From NCBI RefSeq assembly GCF_017313265.1, contig NZ_JAFLQZ010000020.1, positions 31,104 to 95,103 of the forward strand: 64,000 nt of DNA, given 5' to 3'. This stretch comes from Hymenobacter telluris. GTDB lineage: Bacteria > Bacteroidota > Bacteroidia > Cytophagales > Hymenobacteraceae. The notes below the pieces were generated by a model, which saw only the letters and a list, made by a program, of their open reading frames with translations, was not told the origin of the DNA and made no database searches. Below, piece by piece: positions 28,593 through 36,801 of the stretch. Position 1 is the first letter of the stretch. Each line of letters opens with the position of its first letter. Position numbers and translations under genes: made by a program.

Positions 28593-29444
28593 ATGCAGAC
28601 AGTAGCGTTAAACAACGGCGTCAGAATGCCCCTGCTAGGCTTCGGCGTGTTCCAGGTTCCTGACCCCACCGAGTGTGAAAACAGCGTGTACGAAGCCATA
28701 AAGGCCGGCTACCGGCTCATTGACACCGCGGCGGCCTATATGAACGAGGAAGCCGTGGGCCGGGCTATCCAGCGTAGTGGCGTACCACGCGAGGAATTAT
28801 TTATCACCACCAAGCTTTGGGTGCAGGATGCCAGCTACGAAGGCGCCAAGCAGGCGTTTGAAATATCCAGGCGGAAGCTCGGGCTCGACTACCTGGACTT
28901 GTACCTCATTCACCAGCCCTACGGTGACGTGCACGGGGCCTGGCGGGCAATGGAAGAACTTTATCAGGCAGGCCGCATCAAGGCCATTGGCGTCAGCAAC
29001 TTTGCGCCCGACCGGCTGATGGACTTTATCGTGCAGCATGCGGTGGTGCCCGCCGTGAACCAGGTGGAAACACACCCCTTTCATCAGCAGGTAGAGGAGC
29101 AGCAGTTCATGGCCGAGAATAAGGTGCAGATTGAGTCGTGGGGGCCATTTGCCGAGGGCAAGAACAACCTGTTCCGCAACGAGCTGCTGGGCTCCATTGC
29201 CGGCAAGTATCAGAAATCGGTGGCCCAGGTGGTCTTGCGCTGGCTTATCCAGCGCGGGGTGGTTGCCATTCCAAAGTCCGTGCGCCCCGAGCGGATGGCT
29301 GAGAACTTCAACATCTTCGACTTCGAGTTGAGCTCAGAGGATATGCAGGCTATTGCCACGCTCGACACCAAGGCCAGCCTTTTCTTCGACCACCGCGACC
29401 CAAACATGGTCAAGTGGATTAGCGAGCGGAAAATTCACGATTAA
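28593..29444 (+). CDS. Aldo/keto reductase
   Basis: A 283-residue NADPH-dependent oxidoreductase; the ATG at 28593 begins MQTVALNNGVRMP, the normal family start, so longer frames are discounted. The catalytic tetrad is intact: Asp44 (RLIDTAAAY), Tyr49, Lys74 (ITTKLW) and His107 (LYLIHQP). The coenzyme-binding end is also present (IPKSVRPERMAENFNIFDF). Members reduce aldehydes and ketones, for example 2,5-diketo-D-gluconate or methylglyoxal, in the cytoplasm. The next gene downstream on the same strand is an AraC-type remnant. In related genomes such AraC genes often sit beside reductases, but this one has lost its DNA-binding part. Confidence 0.95.
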   Translation: MQTVALNNGVRMPLLGFGVFQVPDPTECENSVYEAIKAGYRLIDTAAAYMNEEAVGRAIQRSGVPREELFITTKLWVQDASYEGAKQAFEISRRKLGLDYLDLYLIHQPYGDVHGAWRAMEELYQAGRIKAIGVSNFAPDRLMDFIVQHAVVPAVNQVETHPFHQQVEEQQFMAENKVQIESWGPFAEGKNNLFRNELLGSIAGKYQKSVAQVVLRWLIQRGVVAIPKSVRPERMAENFNIFDFELSSEDMQAIATLDTKASLFFDHRDPNMVKWISERKIHD

Positions 29445-29585
29445 CCGCCAATCAGCTGAACCCAAGGTGCCAGCAGCTGCGCCCCGTACTTGCTAGCGCC
29501 TTGGACTAGTGAGGCGCATTGGGTGCAAAGAAGTATCTTTCCTGACGCAGCACCCGCAGAAGAGAGCTTTTACCGCTTAACCATT

Positions 29586-30278
29586 ATGGCCCTCGGAGTA
29601 GCCCTCACCACGCAGCCCATGACCAGCCACGACGACCTGAATCCTCAGGAGCTGAAGCTAAAGGGGGTTAAGGCGTATCAGGTTGATACGGCCGCCGGCC
29701 CGAGCCATGCGTACCGCCGCCGCGACTTTTACAAGGTGGCGCTTGTCACCAGTCCTTGCACCGTCCATTATGCAGACCGTAGCATTGGCATTAGTGGCCC
29801 CAGCCTCATGTTTGCCAACCCACACATTCCTTACTCCGTGGAGTTGCACGACCCGCGGCTGACAGGATACGCGTGCTTGTTCACGGAGGCATTTATGAAA
29901 GAAAACGACCGGTCGGAAAGTCTGCAACAGTCGCCGCTGTTCAAAGTCGGCGGTACGCCCATCTTTCATCTGAGCGCGGAGCAGGCTGCTTATGCCAAGA
30001 GTATCTTCCAGAAGATTCTGACCGAGCAGAATACCGAGTATCTCTACAAGGGCGACTTGATTCGTACGTACCTGCAATTGCTTATCCACGAGGCGCTTCG
30101 CATGCAGCCCACCGAGAGCTTCGTGCAGCACAAAAACGCTTCGTCGCGCATTACCGCCCTGTTTTTGGAGCTGCTGGAACGGCTGTTTCCGGTGGAGAGC
30201 CCCGACCAAGCCATGCTTTCCGCGACGCAGCCTTTGCCTGCAACAAGCGGGTCCCTGGCTCCGGCTGCCCTGCCTTGA
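29586..30278 (+). pseudogene. AraC family regulator, C-terminal DNA-binding half deleted
   Basis: An open frame of 230 codons from the ATG at 29586. It encodes the N-terminal sensing half of a Bacteroidota AraC regulator: RRRDFYKVALVTSPCTVHYAD, GPSLMFANPHIPYSVEL, FTEAFMKENDR, LIRTYLQLLIHEALRM, and ALFLELLERLFPVESPDQ. The two C-terminal helix-turn-helix units that should follow (about 90-100 residues) are absent. Family-like sequence stops near base 30210 and the last 20 or so codons are out-of-frame reading of the neighbouring xanthine dehydrogenase FAD-subunit gene. The gene is therefore truncated by a deletion; the product could not bind DNA in the usual way. Based on family knowledge and sequence, not on alignment. 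Confidence 0.8.
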
Positions 30279-30841
30279 AAGGCGACAATCACAACCTGGC
30301 TATTCTCGGGGTGAGCGACAGCTGCATTGCCAATTCCTACCCCGGCGACTTGTCGGTGGCTTTGGCTGCCTTTGATGCGGTGCTTACGCTTGAAAAGGGG
30401 AAGGGCAAGCAGCGGCAGGTACCTCTCACCGATTTCTACCTGCTCCCTGGCAGTACGCCCCACAGGGAAACGGTGCTCGAACCCGGTGAGTTGATTGTGG
30501 CCGTTACCATTCCCACTGCCGCGCACGCCCAGCGCTCCACTTACTTGAAAGTGTGTGAGCGTAGCAGCTACGCCTACGCCCTGGCCTCCGCTGCGGTGGG
30601 GCTGGACGTGCAGAGTGGCACCATCCGTTCGGCCCGGGTGGCGCTAGGTGGGGTAGGGGCCCAGCCTTGGCGCAGCAGGGAAGCAGAAAAGGCGCTGACT
30701 GGCCAGCCGGCTACGGAAACTACTTTCCGGGTGGCCGCTGCTGCCGCCTTGCAGGGCGCGCAGCCCCGTGAGCACAACCGCTATAAAGTGGAGCTGGCAC
30801 AAAACACCCTCGTGCGTGCCTTGCAGCAGGTCACGGCGTAA
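30212..30841 (+). pseudogene. Xanthine dehydrogenase/aldehyde oxidase FAD-binding subunit, N-terminus missing
   Basis: A frame of about 209 codons without its own start, beginning at the junction (HAFRDAAFACNKRVPGSGC). Intact FAD subunits of the YagS/PaoB type have roughly 320-330 residues, with about 110 more before this point forming the first FAD-binding subdomain. What remains includes the middle part (LAILGVSDSCIAN, PGDLSVALAAFDAV, LLPGSTPHRETVLEPGELI) and the CO-dehydrogenase flavoprotein C-terminal domain (YAYALASAAVGLDV, RVALGGVGAQPWR). It ends 34 bases before the molybdopterin subunit gene, as in normal operons. The missing 5' end and the absent 2Fe-2S subunit gene indicate loss of function. 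Confidence 0.85.
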
Positions 30842-30875
30842 TTCTATCGTTCTTCTTCCAAGCACTACGCTCCCG

Positions 30876-33224
30876 ATGGATACTGAACCGCAATTTTTCG
30901 AAACCAACGCCGTGCCGGGCGTGGTAGGCCAGCCCATGAGCCGCGTGGACGGCTGGGCGAAAGTGACTGGCCAAGCCAACTACTCAGCCGAGTACAACCG
31001 CCTGCCTGGCCTGGTGCACGCTGTGCTCAAAACCAGCGACGTGGCGAAAGGCCGGGTCACCGGCTTTGACACCAGCTTAGCCCAGAAGCAGCCGGGGGTA
31101 CTGGCCATCCTGACGCATCAGAACCTGCCGCAACTCACTAAAACGCCAAACTCGCCCGAGGACCGAAAGGCTTTTGCCTCCTCGCCGATGAGCTTTTTCC
31201 CAATGGCTTCCGACCAGGTGCACTACGCCGGGCAGCCCGTAGCCGTGGTGGTGGCCGATACGCTGGAGCACGCCCAGTACGCCGCGGCTCTACTGAAAGT
31301 GACCATTGCTTCGGAAGCGCCCGTGGCTTCCTACCTGGACCCCAAAGCCGAACTCTACGTCCCGAAAACCATCCGGGGCTACCAGCCCGGTGTCACCAGG
31401 CGTGGCGACGCCCAGGCGGCGTTTGCTGGCGCTCCAGTGCAACTGACGGCCACTTACTCCCACGCCACCACCCATCACAACCCCATGGAGCCGGGCGCCA
31501 CCATTGCCCATTGGGAGGCCCCAGACCGTCTGATCGTCTACGACACCACCCAGGGAGTATCTGAAACGCAAAAAACGCTGGCAGCCATGCTGGGCCTCTC
31601 AACCGAGCAAGTGCGGGTGGTCAACAAGTATCTGGGTGGGGGCTTCGGCTGCAAGGCCTGGGTATGGCCCCACGTGGTGTTGGCCCCGCTGGCCGCCAAA
31701 GCCGTAGGCCGGCCGGTGAAGCTGGTGCTCACGCGCCCGCAACAGTTCACCGGAATGGGGCTCCGCGAAGAGCAGGAGCAGACCCTGCGGGTTGGGGCCA
31801 CCAAGGAAGGCAAACTGCTGGCCTTGGTGCACGAAAAAACATCAACTACTTCTCCTTGGGAGGACTGGGCCGAAACCAACGGCCGCATCATCAACATGAT
31901 TTACGCTTGCTCAACCTTCGAGGGTACGTACCGCCTGGGCCGGGCCAATGTGATGACGCCAACGTCAACCCGTGCCCCAGGCGACATGCCCGGCTCATTT
32001 GCCATCGAGTGCGCCATGGTCGATCTGGCCTACCAGCTCAACCTCGACCCAATTCAGGTCCGGCTACTCAACTACGCCGAAAAAGACCCCACCAACGGGC
32101 ACCCATGGAGCAGCAAGAGCCTAAAGGAATGTTACCAGCGCGGGGCTGAGCTGTTCGGCTGGAGCAAGCGCAACCCCAAAAATGGCCAAACCCGCGACGG
32201 CAAGTACTTGGTGGGTTGGGGGATGGCCACGGCCAGCTACCCGGTGCACAGCTCCCAAGGCAACGCCCGCGTGCGTCTCTACAGCGACGGCCGCGCCGTA
32301 GTCCAGGCCGGGGCCACCGACCTGGGCACGGGTACCTACACTATCATCACCCAGGTGGCCGCCGATGCGCTGGGCTTATCACCAGAGCAAGTGCGCTTTG
32401 AGTTGGGCGACACGGTATTGCCAACCACGCAATGGTCGGGTGGTTCCACGGCCGCTGGTCGGGTATCGTCGTCGGTGTATCTGGCCGCGCAGGAGGTGTG
32501 GCAGAAGCTTATCAAAGTGGCGGCCATGGACAAACGTTCGCCGCTGTACGGAGCCAAGCCCGCCGACGTAGCGGTGGAGAAAGGCCATCTATACCTGAAA
32601 GCCGACCCAGGCAAAGGCGAGGCTTTCGGCGAGGTGATGAAGCGTGCCAACATGAGCGACGTGGAAGGGAGTGCGCTGGGTCGTTACGGCGCGGGCTACG
32701 AGGCCCCGCAGGCTACAGTCAATGCCAACATGAACAAAAAGGAGGAAGCCGCCCCGCATTCGATGCACGCCTTCGGCACCCATTTCTGCGAAGTGCAAGT
32801 GGACCCCGAACTGGGTACCGTGCGGGTAACACGCTGGGTGAGCGTAATGGCAGCGGGCCGCATCCTCAACCCTAAAACAGCTCGTTCCCAGGTAATTGGC
32901 GGCAGTATTTTTGGCATTGGCGCGGCGTTGATGGAGCAAACCGTCCGTGACCCGCATTTAGCCCGCTACACCAACGCCGACTTGGCGGGTTATCACGTGC
33001 CCGTCAATGCCGACATTCCGGATATGCGGGTGGAGTTCATTGAAGAGCACGACCCTTACGTTAACGCCATGGGCGTGAAAGGCATCGGCGAGATTTCCAT
33101 TGTGGGCGTGACGGCCGCCGTAGCCAACGCCGTATTCCACGCTACCGGCCGGCGGCTGCGTTCCTTGCCAATTACCCCGAACAAGGTGCTTGAAGCGTTG
33201 CGCCAGCCAGCCAGCCTAGTATGA
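30876..33224 (+). CDS. Xanthine dehydrogenase/aldehyde oxidoreductase, molybdopterin-binding subunit
   Basis: About 782 residues from the ATG at 30876, full length for a PaoC/YagR-type large subunit. The N-terminal aldehyde oxidase a/b hammerhead domain is present (SRVDGWAKVTGQANYSAEY, GVLAILTHQNLPQL), followed by molybdopterin-contacting motifs (KYLGGGFGCKAWVWPHV, TDLGTGTYTIITQVAADALG) and the catalytic glutamate region at the C-terminus (VKGIGEISIVG, Glu739). These enzymes hydroxylate aldehydes or purines with a 2Fe-2S and an FAD partner. Here the FAD partner is truncated and the Fe-S partner is missing upstream, so the product may be an orphan unless partners are encoded elsewhere. Confidence 0.93.
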   Translation: MDTEPQFFETNAVPGVVGQPMSRVDGWAKVTGQANYSAEYNRLPGLVHAVLKTSDVAKGRVTGFDTSLAQKQPGVLAILTHQNLPQLTKTPNSPEDRKAFASSPMSFFPMASDQVHYAGQPVAVVVADTLEHAQYAAALLKVTIASEAPVASYLDPKAELYVPKTIRGYQPGVTRRGDAQAAFAGAPVQLTATYSHATTHHNPMEPGATIAHWEAPDRLIVYDTTQGVSETQKTLAAMLGLSTEQVRVVNKYLGGGFGCKAWVWPHVVLAPLAAKAVGRPVKLVLTRPQQFTGMGLREEQEQTLRVGATKEGKLLALVHEKTSTTSPWEDWAETNGRIINMIYACSTFEGTYRLGRANVMTPTSTRAPGDMPGSFAIECAMVDLAYQLNLDPIQVRLLNYAEKDPTNGHPWSSKSLKECYQRGAELFGWSKRNPKNGQTRDGKYLVGWGMATASYPVHSSQGNARVRLYSDGRAVVQAGATDLGTGTYTIITQVAADALGLSPEQVRFELGDTVLPTTQWSGGSTAAGRVSSSVYLAAQEVWQKLIKVAAMDKRSPLYGAKPADVAVEKGHLYLKADPGKGEAFGEVMKRANMSDVEGSALGRYGAGYEAPQATVNANMNKKEEAAPHSMHAFGTHFCEVQVDPELGTVRVTRWVSVMAAGRILNPKTARSQVIGGSIFGIGAALMEQTVRDPHLARYTNADLAGYHVPVNADIPDMRVEFIEEHDPYVNAMGVKGIGEISIVGVTAAVANAVFHATGRRLRSLPITPNKVLEALRQPASLV

Positions 33225-33270
33225 TGCCGCCCTTTCTTTTTTGAATTGTTATTCGCTGTGTATGCAAACA

Positions 33271-33307
33271 AAAACGCCCTGTAAGCGCTTGGCTCACAGG
33301 GCGTTTT
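33271..33307. terminator. Hairpin between molybdopterin subunit and tRNA genes
   Basis: Stem AAAACGCCCTGT (33271-33282) with ACAGGGCGTTTT (33296-33307), loop of 13 bases. It lies after the molybdopterin subunit gene (plus) and after the tRNA-Arg (minus), so it can serve both directions. Confidence 0.8.
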
Positions 33308-33318
33308 AGGTAGTCTTG

Positions 33319-33392
33319 TGGTCGTGTAAGGAGTCGAACCTTAAACCTTCTGATTCGTAGTCAGATGCTCTATCCAATTGAGCTACACAACC
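33319..33392 (-). tRNA. tRNA-Arg (anticodon ACG)
   Basis: The reverse complement folds as a standard 74-base tRNA. The acceptor arms GGTTGTG and CACGACC pair fully (one G-T). The anticodon stem-loop TCTGA-CTACGAA-TCAGA exposes ACG, read as inosine-modified arginine tRNA for CGU/CGC/CGA. The T arm carries GGTTCGACTCC. The 3' CCA is not encoded, so it must be added. It faces leftwards towards a hairpin terminator. Confidence 0.95.
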
Positions 33393-33513
33393 CTTTTCCT
33401 TTGCGGAGCACAAAGATAGCAGCTAAAAATTTAGTTCAGCAAGAAGATTCACGCATTTTGTGAGTAAATCAGCTCCGAAAGGTCGCAAGCTGCTGAAACT
33501 CAACTTGATTTTT

Positions 33514-34227
33514 TTACTGTTCGTTAGGGAGTTTCTTGCTTAAAACCCGCTTAATGGCGCGGTTGAAGAGAAAGTAGAGTCCAAACAACGACACCGCTAT
33601 CAGTGCCAGAAACAGCAGCTTGCCTGCCGTACCGGTATCGGGGTTCTTAAGCAAAGCGAAAATATCCTGACCCTTAGTACCTAGCCAGTAAAAGAACAAG
33701 CTGCGCGGTAGCATGCCTACCACCGAAGCTACCAAAAAACGCTTCCTGTCGACGCCCATTACAGCCAGCACAAAGGTCATGAGGGCAAAAGGCGTGACTG
33801 GAGAGATGCGCGTGAGCAGGATAAGCTGCCAACTATCGTTTTTCAGTTCCTCCATTACGGCATCGGCCTTGGGGAAGTGGTGCAGAAACCGAATCATCTT
33901 GCCGTGGTCCAGGGACGAAGCCACCTGGTACCCGATAAGAGCAGCTAGTGCGTAAGCGGCCAGCATACCGGGTAGCCCAAGCCAGCCGAAATAAAAGCCT
34001 GTAACTAAAACTGCTACCGTAGTCGGCATCAGGGCAAACGTCATCAGAAACGACAGCGCCGCAAAGTAAAGCACACTTTGCCCCGGCGTGAGGTCAATCA
34101 GTAAGGTGGGGTTTTTGTACAGAACATAGCTCACCAGCGAAACGCCCAGCAGCGGCATGCCCGATAAAAACAGCATCGAGAGCAGCGTGGAAGCATTCTT
34201 CTGAAAAAGCTCGCGGATAAAACTCAT
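33514..34227 (-). CDS. TVP38/TMEM64 family (VTT domain) membrane protein
   Basis: About 237 residues from the ATG complementary to 34225-34227; a TTG at 34245 is an alternative. Five to six hydrophobic segments are visible, with the VTT/SNARE-associated core: a glycine-rich loop (TVAVLVTGFYFGWLGLPGM), then LILLTRISPVTPFALMTFVLAVMG, and RKRFLVASVVGMLPRSLFFYWLG. Proteins of this DedA-like superfamily act in the inner membrane; some are thought to flip lipids, but the function of this one is unknown. The C-terminus is basic and cytoplasmic (KRVLSKKLPNEQ). A single-gene unit downstream of the DUF2167 gene on the same strand, with an 104-base gap. Confidence 0.9.
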   Translation of the reverse strand: MSFIRELFQKNASTLLSMLFLSGMPLLGVSLVSYVLYKNPTLLIDLTPGQSVLYFAALSFLMTFALMPTTVAVLVTGFYFGWLGLPGMLAAYALAALIGYQVASSLDHGKMIRFLHHFPKADAVMEELKNDSWQLILLTRISPVTPFALMTFVLAVMGVDRKRFLVASVVGMLPRSLFFYWLGTKGQDIFALLKNPDTGTAGKLLFLALIAVSLFGLYFLFNRAIKRVLSKKLPNEQ

Positions 34228-34331
34228 TGGCAGCGGTAAAAACAAACGGGCCGGCTTTGTCTGGCCGGCCCGAAGGTATGAACGTAAAAATGACGCGTAA
34301 GGCTAAGCTTCCGGTTCTGCTACTCCTGATT

Positions 34332-35207
34332 TTACCGGTCTTTACCACCGAAAAACCGGCGAATTGCAGCCCAACTACTGGCAACTACAGCCAGAATAAT
34401 TTTCCAGAACTTAGCGAATAGCGCTAGAGCGCCAGCTTTGGCTAGTACCTTGCCCGCAACCAAACCGCCAATACCATAGGCTGCTACCTCGTCAATGCTG
34501 GCATTGAAATCGGCGTACTGCTGGCCTTTGGCGAAAGCCACACTTTTGATGACGGCCGGGATACTATTGCGGATTTCGGGTAGTTGCGACATGTCGCCGA
34601 TGGCTTGCAGATTGAGTACGCCCCGGCGGCCTAGCACCCGCACGTTATAGTTGAGAGTGGTAGCCGGAGTACCGCTGAAGCGCAACTCCTTGGCCCAGTG
34701 CAGCACATTGAGCTTGGCATCATAAAAAGGCTTGGCAGCCCAGCCGAGCAGTAAAATCCGCCCGTAGCCGGCGGCCACCCGCTCGGCATTGCCAGCTTCG
34801 GTATCGTCCTGCATTTCCTTCAGCAGGTCGTCGTAGTCGATTTCCGCTACATCCTTGTCCGACACGTAGCCGGAAGGGTCATATTCAATCAGGAAGGCCC
34901 AGTTATTATCATCGAGCGGGCCCCGGTCGGCGGGAAGCAGCATGCCCAGCGACTCGCTACTGGGGTTGCCCCAGAGTGTAGTGAGCACATAGTTGCTTTG
35001 GCGGGCATTGAGGTAGCGGAAGCCCTTGGGCACATCAATAGAACCCAGGCTGTCGGGGAAAACAATGTGGCCGGTTTCGTAGTGCAGCAGCGTGTGCACC
35101 GAGTCGATGTAAGCCTGCTCGCGGTCCACGGAGTCAGGCGCGGTAGGGGCGGCGAAACCGACAAAATGGGAGCTGACCAAGGCCAGTAGGAATAGAAGTT
35201 TTTTCAA
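34332..35207 (-). CDS. DUF2167 family membrane protein
   Basis: A 291-residue exported protein, starting at a TTG (complement 35205-35207) with a good signal peptide (KKLLFLLALVSSHFVGFAA). The DUF2167 region spans about 50-215: GHIVFPDSLGSIDVPKGFRYL, WAFLIEYDPSGYVSDKD, LLLGWAAKPFYDAKLNVLHW and the final LNYNVRVLGRRGVLNLQAIG. Near the C-terminus there are two membrane segments (about 245-280) and a basic tail (AIRRFFGGKDR). The family is widespread in Gram-negative bacteria and has no assigned function. The absence of an ATG near the signal peptide supports TTG initiation. Confidence 0.85.
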   Translation of the reverse strand: MKKLLFLLALVSSHFVGFAAPTAPDSVDREQAYIDSVHTLLHYETGHIVFPDSLGSIDVPKGFRYLNARQSNYVLTTLWGNPSSESLGMLLPADRGPLDDNNWAFLIEYDPSGYVSDKDVAEIDYDDLLKEMQDDTEAGNAERVAAGYGRILLLGWAAKPFYDAKLNVLHWAKELRFSGTPATTLNYNVRVLGRRGVLNLQAIGDMSQLPEIRNSIPAVIKSVAFAKGQQYADFNASIDEVAAYGIGGLVAGKVLAKAGALALFAKFWKIILAVVASSWAAIRRFFGGKDR

Positions 35208-35365
35208 GCAGAATAGCAGTTAAAGAGGCGTTAATTTCACTGACAAGATAAGCAGGCCCTATGGTACTGCTTAGCGGATTCTGAAAAAATAAATAGTGCG
35301 GTAGCCTACCATTTAGCGTCGTAAGTGTGTTGTAGCTAGTCGGCGCGCAGAAACGCCTAGAGTTC

Positions 35366-35373
35366 TACCTTTG
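35366..35373 (+). promoter_or_regulatory. Probable -7 promoter box (TACCTTTG) of the cystathionine gamma-synthase gene
   Basis: TACCTTTG matches the Bacteroidota consensus TAnnTTTG exactly and lies 39 bases before the ATG at 35413. No well-placed -33 TTG was found, so the call is moderate. Confidence 0.45.
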
Positions 35374-35412
35374 CGCACCCATCCTCAGGTTCATACCCCT
35401 AAGTTTTCACGA

Positions 35413-36552
35413 ATGAAATTCGGAACCAAAGCCATCCATGCCGGCGTGCACCCTGACCCCGAAACCGGGGCCATCATGACGCCTATCTACCAGACGTCGA
35501 CCTACGTGCAACGCTCCCCCGGCGACCATAAAGGCTACGAGTACTCGCGCACCCACAATCCCACTCGTACCCAGCTCCAAAACGCTGTAGCGGCGCTGGA
35601 AAACGGTAAGCACGGCTTGGCGTTTGCCTCGGGTATGGCCGCCATTGATGTCATCATCAAGCTGCTTCAGCCCGGCGACGAGGTTATCAGCACCAACGAT
35701 TTGTACGGCGGCTCGTACCGCATCTTCACCAAGGTATTTGCCAACTACGGCATCAAGTTCCACTTCGTGCCCATGCACGACATGGCCGCCGTGGAAGCCG
35801 CCGTAACCGAGAAAACCCGCCTGATTTGGGTGGAAACGCCTACCAATCCGCTGCTCAACGTTATTGATATTGCGGCCGCTTCGGCTGTAGCCAAAAAAGC
35901 CGGCGCGCTGCTCGTGGTGGACAATACCTTCTCGACGCCTTACCTGCAAACCCCGTTGGATCTGGGTGCCGATATGGTAATGCACTCCCTCACCAAATAC
36001 ATGGGCGGCCACTCCGACGTGGTGATGGGTGCCATTGTAGTGCAAGACGACGAGCTGCACGAGCGGCTGCGCTTCCTGCAAAATGCCTGCGGGGGCACCC
36101 CCGGCCCCCAGGACTGCTTCCTGGTGCTGCGCGGCCTCAAAACCCTGCACATCCGCATGCAGCGCCACTGCGAAAACGGCCGCGCCGTAGCCGAGTACCT
36201 GAAAGCCCACCCCAAAGTAGAGAAGGTGTTCTGGCCCGGTTTCTCCGACCATCCCAACCACGAAGTAGCCGCCCGCCAGATGCGCGACTTCGGGGGCATG
36301 ATTTCCTTCGTGCTCAAAGGCGACAAGCAGGAAGACGCCGTGGCGGTGCTGGAAAAGCTGGAGCTGTTCACGCTGGCCGAAAGCCTGGGCGGCGTGGAAA
36401 GCCTCTCCGGCCACCCCGCCACCATGACCCACGCCAGCATTCCGGCCGAGGAGCGCCGCAAAGCCGGCCTCTCCGACTCACTGATTCGGTTGAGCGTGGG
36501 CATTGAAGACATTGATGACCTGCTGGAGGATTTGCGGCAGGCTATAGGCTAA
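35413..36552 (+). CDS. Cystathionine gamma-synthase/lyase family PLP enzyme
   Basis: A 379-residue cytoplasmic PLP enzyme of the Cys/Met metabolism family. The start at 35413 (MKFGTKAIHAG) is canonical; a TTG further upstream lies inside the promoter box. The family pattern is clear: PIYQTSTYVQ, YEYSRTHNPTRTQLQ, SGMAAIDVII, TNDLYGGSYRIF, VVDNTFSTPYLQ, and the PLP lysine Lys195 in HSLTKYMGGHSDV. The C-terminal ESLGGVESLSGHPATMTH is also typical. These enzymes make or split cystathionine in methionine and cysteine metabolism. Sequence alone does not separate synthase from lyase; Bacteroidota copies of this length often do both. A terminator hairpin follows. Confidence 0.93.
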   Translation: MKFGTKAIHAGVHPDPETGAIMTPIYQTSTYVQRSPGDHKGYEYSRTHNPTRTQLQNAVAALENGKHGLAFASGMAAIDVIIKLLQPGDEVISTNDLYGGSYRIFTKVFANYGIKFHFVPMHDMAAVEAAVTEKTRLIWVETPTNPLLNVIDIAAASAVAKKAGALLVVDNTFSTPYLQTPLDLGADMVMHSLTKYMGGHSDVVMGAIVVQDDELHERLRFLQNACGGTPGPQDCFLVLRGLKTLHIRMQRHCENGRAVAEYLKAHPKVEKVFWPGFSDHPNHEVAARQMRDFGGMISFVLKGDKQEDAVAVLEKLELFTLAESLGGVESLSGHPATMTHASIPAEERRKAGLSDSLIRLSVGIEDIDDLLEDLRQAIG

Positions 36553-36589
36553 GGCGCGCAACGCGCTGCGCATTTTGCTATGAAGCAAG

Positions 36590-36628
36590 AAAAGCCGCTC
36601 GATGCCGCAAGGCGTTGGGCGGCTTTTT
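36590..36628 (+). terminator. Rho-independent terminator
   Basis: Stem AAAAGCCGC (36590-36598) with GCGGCTTTT (36619-36627), then T. It lies about 40 bases after the cystathionine gamma-synthase stop codon. Confidence 0.75.
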
Positions 36629-36801
36629 CGCATTTAAATAGGTAGTAGGTGATAGGAAGTTAGTAGTAGGATAATACTTACTAAAATGCCAGGTATGTGA
36701 TGCTTAGCCTTCCGCCAGGCGCTTGTCAGCTACTACTTAAAGTAAATCCAACGGCACTGCGTCTGCGTCGGCACCAAAACAATTTGTTGCCTTTTTCGCG
36801 C

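Noticed and set aside
33225..33513. tRNA-Arg as integration site of a mobile element explaining the nearby xanthine dehydrogenase damage
   Set aside because: No integrase, duplicated tRNA end or att-like direct repeat was seen; the deletion junction is 3 kb away.
35371..35412. Upstream TTG start for the cystathionine gamma-synthase gene
   Set aside because: The TTG is inside the TACCTTTG promoter box, and the added residues are not part of the family N-terminus.
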